From an uncultured Ruminococcus sp. (lineage in GTDB: Bacteria > Bacillota > Clostridia > Oscillospirales > Ruminococcaceae): 10,266 nucleotides of DNA. Positions 7,448 through 10,266 of the stretch are shown here, one piece after another. A program made the position numbers and the translations under genes. The stretch lies in contig CAMCOJ010000050.1 of the NCBI GenBank assembly GCA_945876405.1, positions 1 to 10,266 of the forward strand, in the 5' to 3' direction. Below the pieces are notes generated by a model. The model did no database searches, was not told the DNA's origin, and saw only the letters and a program-made list of their open reading frames with translations. Position 1 is the stretch's first letter. Each line of letters starts with the position of its first letter.

Positions 7448-10021
7448 ATGAAAAAAATCAACCGATTTCTTGCTGCATTTTTAAGCCTTTCGATGGCGTT
7501 CGGATTTGCAGCACAGCCGGTCGGTGCGTCGGCGGGTGAAGATCCGCCGCCGATTACTGACCAGACATTTCCTGACCCGGATTCATTCAGCTATGATGAT
7601 GTTGAGGTGAACTTTGCCAAGGCACTTCAGTATTCACTTACATTTTACGACGCAAACAAGTGCGGAGCCGGCATAACTGACGGATTTCTCGAATGGAGAG
7701 GCGACTGTCACGTTGAGGACTACAAAATTCCTCTCCAGCCTCTTGAGATTGTAAATGAACAGAAACACATGTACATCGGCACAGACCTTACACAGGAATT
7801 TATCGATGAATACAGGGATATACTTGATCCGGACGGTGACGGGTTCGTTGATCTCGGCGGCGGTATGCACGATGCCGGAGACCATGTTAAGTTCGGACTT
7901 CCGGGTTCATACGCAGCTTCAACAGTAGGCTGGGGCTACTATGAGTTCAGAGACGCATATATCAAAGCTGAACAGCAGGAACACGTTGAGGATATTCTTC
8001 GCTGGTTCAATGATTTTTACATGAAGGCAACCTTCCTTGACGAGGACGGAAAGGTTATTGCATACTGCTATCAGGTTGCAGAAGGTGACAATGACCATAA
8101 CTACTGGAATCCGCCTGAACTTCAGGATATGGATCACTTTGATGATTTTGCAAGACCGGCATATTTTGCGACAGCAGATGTTCCGGCGTCCGACTGCGCT
8201 GCAGGTGCTGCAGCTTCACTTGCAATCAACTACCTGAATTTTAAGGACACCGACCCTGAGTATGCGGAAAAGTCACTTAAGACTGCACTTGCTCTTTACG
8301 ATTTCGCAGTTGAGACTCACACATACATTGACAGTTTTGATGAGGAGTACAGTGACAAGGAGAGTCTTGGATACGGAAGCAGCTTCTACGATTCAAGCTA
8401 TGCCTGGGATGAACTTTCATGGGCTGCTGTATGGCTCTATGAATGCACAGGCAACTATGACTATATTGATTCAATAATCAGTCTCTCTGATACTCCGAAT
8501 GCTGACGGTTCATATGACTACACAGGTTATATGAAGCGTATCATCAGAAATACAGGAAATATCTGGCAGAACATCTGGGTACACTGCTGGGATACAGTAT
8601 GGGGCGGTGTATTTGCAAAGCTCGCACCTATAACAAATACAGCACGTGACTGGTACATATTCAGATGGAATCTTGAGTTCTGGTCGGGACTTCCGCATGC
8701 TGAACCGGGTGCGCCTGCAGACCATCTATGGGAAACAGAATACCAGTACACTGACCAGATAAGCAATGACACAGACAAACTCTCAGCCTCACCGGCCGGG
8801 TTCTCGGTGCTTAATCCTTACGGTTCCGCACGTTACAATACTGCTGCACAGCTCTGTGCTCTGGTTTACCAGAAGGAAACAGCTGCAAGAGGCGAGGAGG
8901 ATTCACAGTTCTCCGAATGGGCGAAGAGCCAGATGGAATATATCATGGGCAAAAACCCTATGAACAGATGCTATATCGTTGGATATGCTGAAAATTCAGC
9001 CTCACATCCTCATCACAGAGCGTCACATGCTTCAACAACACTCAGCATGGATGACCCGGTAGACCAGACTCACGTACTCTGGGGCGCTCTTGTAGGCGGG
9101 CCGGATGACGGTGACTGGCACAGAGATATAACTGCTGACTTTGTATACAACGAAGTTGCAGTTGACTACAATGCCGGATTCACAGGTGCATGTGCAGGAC
9201 TTTATAATTATTTCGGAACGCCTGATATGAAGCCGCAGGCTGATTTCCCTCCTAAAGAAGAGGAAAAACAGTCGTTCTTCGTTGAAGCTCTTGTAAATCA
9301 GGAGAACACTGAGAGGACGCAGTTCACTGTAAGAGTGACAAGTGCTCAGACACAGCCTCCTGCATATCTGAACGGATTCAAGGCGAGATATTACTTTAAT
9401 ATCAGCGAGCTCCTTGAACACGGGCAGTCAATTGATGATGTTTCTGTTGAGATATACTATGATCAGATTGAGTCGGATACCAAGGGTGAATACAGTTCTT
9501 CAGTAACTGGTCCGCATAAGGTTGATGACGAAACCTACTATATCGAAATGGACTGGGGTGACTACAAGTTCTTCGGAACAAGGGACATTCAGCTCGGACT
9601 TATAGCTGCTCAGGACAGCGAATTCAAGAGTAACTGGGATCCGACAAATGACTACAGCCGCGAAGGTCTTGAAAAGAGTGATTTCTTCGGAGAAACTCTT
9701 AACATTCCTCTCTACTACAACGGAAAGCTTGTTTACGGAAATCCTGTCGACGGCGACACTGAACCACCGGTAACTGAGCCTTCGGGTAATCCTTCTGACG
9801 AGCCTGGCAGTGTTAATTACGGCGATGTCAACGGAGACGGAAAGGTTGACGTAACTGACCTTTCAGTTCTTGCAATCTATCTTGCAGACGGTGCCGGAAT
9901 AGCTGACAGTAATATGAAGGCAGCAGATGTGGACGGAAGCGGAAAAGTAAATCTCGGCGACCTTGCAAGACTCAGACAGTATCTTTCAAAGATAATCGAA
10001 GTACTTGGACCTAAAAAATAA
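7448..10021 (+). CDS. Dockerin-bearing GH9 cellulase (GH9-CBM3c-dockerin), second of a tandem pair
   Basis: This 857-residue secreted paralogue of the preceding enzyme has the same domain order. A signal peptide is probably cut after ASA (A29). The GH9 module (about 47-593) has D142/D145 in HDAGDHVKF, SHPHHR (519-524) and E569 in NEVAVDYN, so it should be active. A DPDGDGFVD loop lies at 127-135. The CBM3c-like module is at about 608-766 with NWDPTNDYSREGL (729-741). The linker (about 767-789) is longer and richer in Pro, Glu, Thr and Ser than in its neighbour, and the dockerin (about 791-847) has repeats starting at D793 and D827, both with normal ligands. AAGAAAGGA (7432-7440) sits 7 bases before the ATG. 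The gap to the upstream stop is 42 bases with no T-run terminator, so the two are probably one transcript. Sequence differs most at residues 69-110, 291-305, 345-357 and 418-446 and in the linker, which may change substrate preference. Confidence 0.94.
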   Translation: MKKINRFLAAFLSLSMAFGFAAQPVGASAGEDPPPITDQTFPDPDSFSYDDVEVNFAKALQYSLTFYDANKCGAGITDGFLEWRGDCHVEDYKIPLQPLEIVNEQKHMYIGTDLTQEFIDEYRDILDPDGDGFVDLGGGMHDAGDHVKFGLPGSYAASTVGWGYYEFRDAYIKAEQQEHVEDILRWFNDFYMKATFLDEDGKVIAYCYQVAEGDNDHNYWNPPELQDMDHFDDFARPAYFATADVPASDCAAGAAASLAINYLNFKDTDPEYAEKSLKTALALYDFAVETHTYIDSFDEEYSDKESLGYGSSFYDSSYAWDELSWAAVWLYECTGNYDYIDSIISLSDTPNADGSYDYTGYMKRIIRNTGNIWQNIWVHCWDTVWGGVFAKLAPITNTARDWYIFRWNLEFWSGLPHAEPGAPADHLWETEYQYTDQISNDTDKLSASPAGFSVLNPYGSARYNTAAQLCALVYQKETAARGEEDSQFSEWAKSQMEYIMGKNPMNRCYIVGYAENSASHPHHRASHASTTLSMDDPVDQTHVLWGALVGGPDDGDWHRDITADFVYNEVAVDYNAGFTGACAGLYNYFGTPDMKPQADFPPKEEEKQSFFVEALVNQENTERTQFTVRVTSAQTQPPAYLNGFKARYYFNISELLEHGQSIDDVSVEIYYDQIESDTKGEYSSSVTGPHKVDDETYYIEMDWGDYKFFGTRDIQLGLIAAQDSEFKSNWDPTNDYSREGLEKSDFFGETLNIPLYYNGKLVYGNPVDGDTEPPVTEPSGNPSDEPGSVNYGDVNGDGKVDVTDLSVLAIYLADGAGIADSNMKAADVDGSGKVNLGDLARLRQYLSKIIEVLGPKK
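8088..8125 (+). repeat. 38-base exact match shared with the upstream paralogue (copy 2)
   Basis: Identical to 5499-5536 in the first cellulase gene. It marks the tandem pair as a duplication and is a place where recombination, or read misassembly between the copies, could occur. Confidence 0.85.
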
Positions 10022-10030
10022 TAAAATTAT

Positions 10031-10071
10031 ACCGCATACGCATTTTTACAGCGTATGCGGTGTTTTTTTTT
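10031..10071. terminator. Strong intrinsic terminator after the cellulase pair
   Basis: A perfect 11-bp stem pairs ACCGCATACGC (10031-10041) with GCGTATGCGGT (10051-10061) around a 9-base loop, followed by G and nine Ts. It begins 9 bases after the second cellulase stop. On the minus strand the hairpin is followed by a T-rich stretch too, so it may also terminate the convergent partial gene. Confidence 0.92.
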
Positions 10072-10079
10072 CAGAATAA

Positions 10080-10219
10080 TTACAAATTCTTTATCAGCAG
10101 TTTTGTGTTTGATTTTGTGAATTCACTAAGTCTGTATGAACGAATTCGTGTATTTACTATTACAGGGATAATGAATCCGTTCGAAGCAAGTCTTGCACAT
10201 CGATTGATTATTGTTTTAT
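10080..10219 (-). CDS. C-terminal fragment of an unidentified protein, cut by the contig end
   Basis: On the minus strand a frame is open from the last genomic base (10219) to a TAA at 10082-10080 and encodes 45 residues, including RCARLASNGFIIPVIVN and RIRSYRLSEFTK. The mix of a basic helix-like stretch, a short beta-prone stretch and a second basic segment might suit a winged-helix tail, but no family was recognised. Support comes from the lack of stops over the whole available length and from its convergent position 8 bases beyond the terminator. The upstream end is artificial because adapter sequence begins at 10220. Confidence 0.5.
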
Positions 10220-10266
10220 CTGTCTCTTATACACATCTCCGAGCCCACGAGACAGGCAGAAATCTC
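10220..10266. other. Untrimmed Illumina Nextera adapter (non-genomic)
   Basis: CTGTCTCTTATACACATCT at 10220-10238 is the 19-base transposase mosaic end. It is followed by CCGAGCCCACGAGAC at 10239-10253, the reverse complement of the Nextera read-2 arm. Next come AGGCAGAA at 10254-10261, which matches my memory of i7 index N703, and ATCTC at 10262-10266, the start of the P7 tail. The order and spacing are exactly those of adapter read-through, so these bases are a library artefact. Base 10220 could equally be genomic. Confidence 0.98.

Noticed and set aside
10220..10238. Possible natural Tn5-type transposon end
   Set aside because: The 19-base mosaic end is followed directly by the Nextera read-2 arm, an index-like string and the P7 start, an arrangement found in library adapters and not in natural transposons.

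Overview
The window reads as part of a Gram-positive, fibre-degrading gut or rumen Firmicute, most like cellulosome-forming Ruminococcus (R. flavefaciens-like). The evidence is two secreted family 9 cellulases, each ending in a CBM3c-type module and a type I dockerin, together with AGGAG-like ribosome binding sites, moderately A+T-rich DNA, several TTG starts and clean intrinsic terminators. The genus is an inference from gene content; no rRNA or marker gene is present.

Layout. Bases 1-55 hold the last 17 codons of an unidentified gene, closed by a hairpin terminator. Bases 80-2231 form a two-gene plus-strand unit: a small GtrA-type membrane protein, then 5 bases later an FAD-dependent oxidoreductase of the UDP-galactopyranose-mutase-like group. 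It ends in a long, nearly perfect bidirectional terminator shared with a convergent minus-strand gene at 2246-4576. That gene encodes a GT39 (protein O-mannosyltransferase-like) membrane glycosyltransferase with a large N-terminal membrane extension and an inserted beta-rich soluble domain. These three genes look like cell-surface glycan functions: lipid-linked sugar translocation, sugar or lipid-carrier redox chemistry, and transfer of sugar from a lipid carrier.

The 252-base gap at 4577-4828 separates the GT39 gene from the cellulases and carries a convincing promoter on each strand. Bases 4829-10021 hold two tandem paralogous GH9-CBM3c-dockerin genes, 42 bases apart, apparently one transcript ending in a strong terminator at 10031-10071. 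Both keep the GH9 catalytic residues and should be exported endo- or processive endoglucanases that dock onto a cohesin scaffold encoded elsewhere.

Bases 10080-10219 hold the C-terminal 45 codons of an unidentified minus-strand gene. The final 47 bases (10220-10266) are not genomic: they match the Illumina Nextera transposase adapter, followed by what looks like an i7 index and the start of the P7 tail. The contig therefore ends in untrimmed adapter and the last gene is cut artificially.

I found no CRISPR array, tRNA, rRNA, natural mobile element or convincing new multi-gene system. The points most worth checking are the adapter tail, the two-part GT39 architecture, the asymmetric dockerins, and the calcium-loop-like motif next to the GH9 catalytic aspartates.
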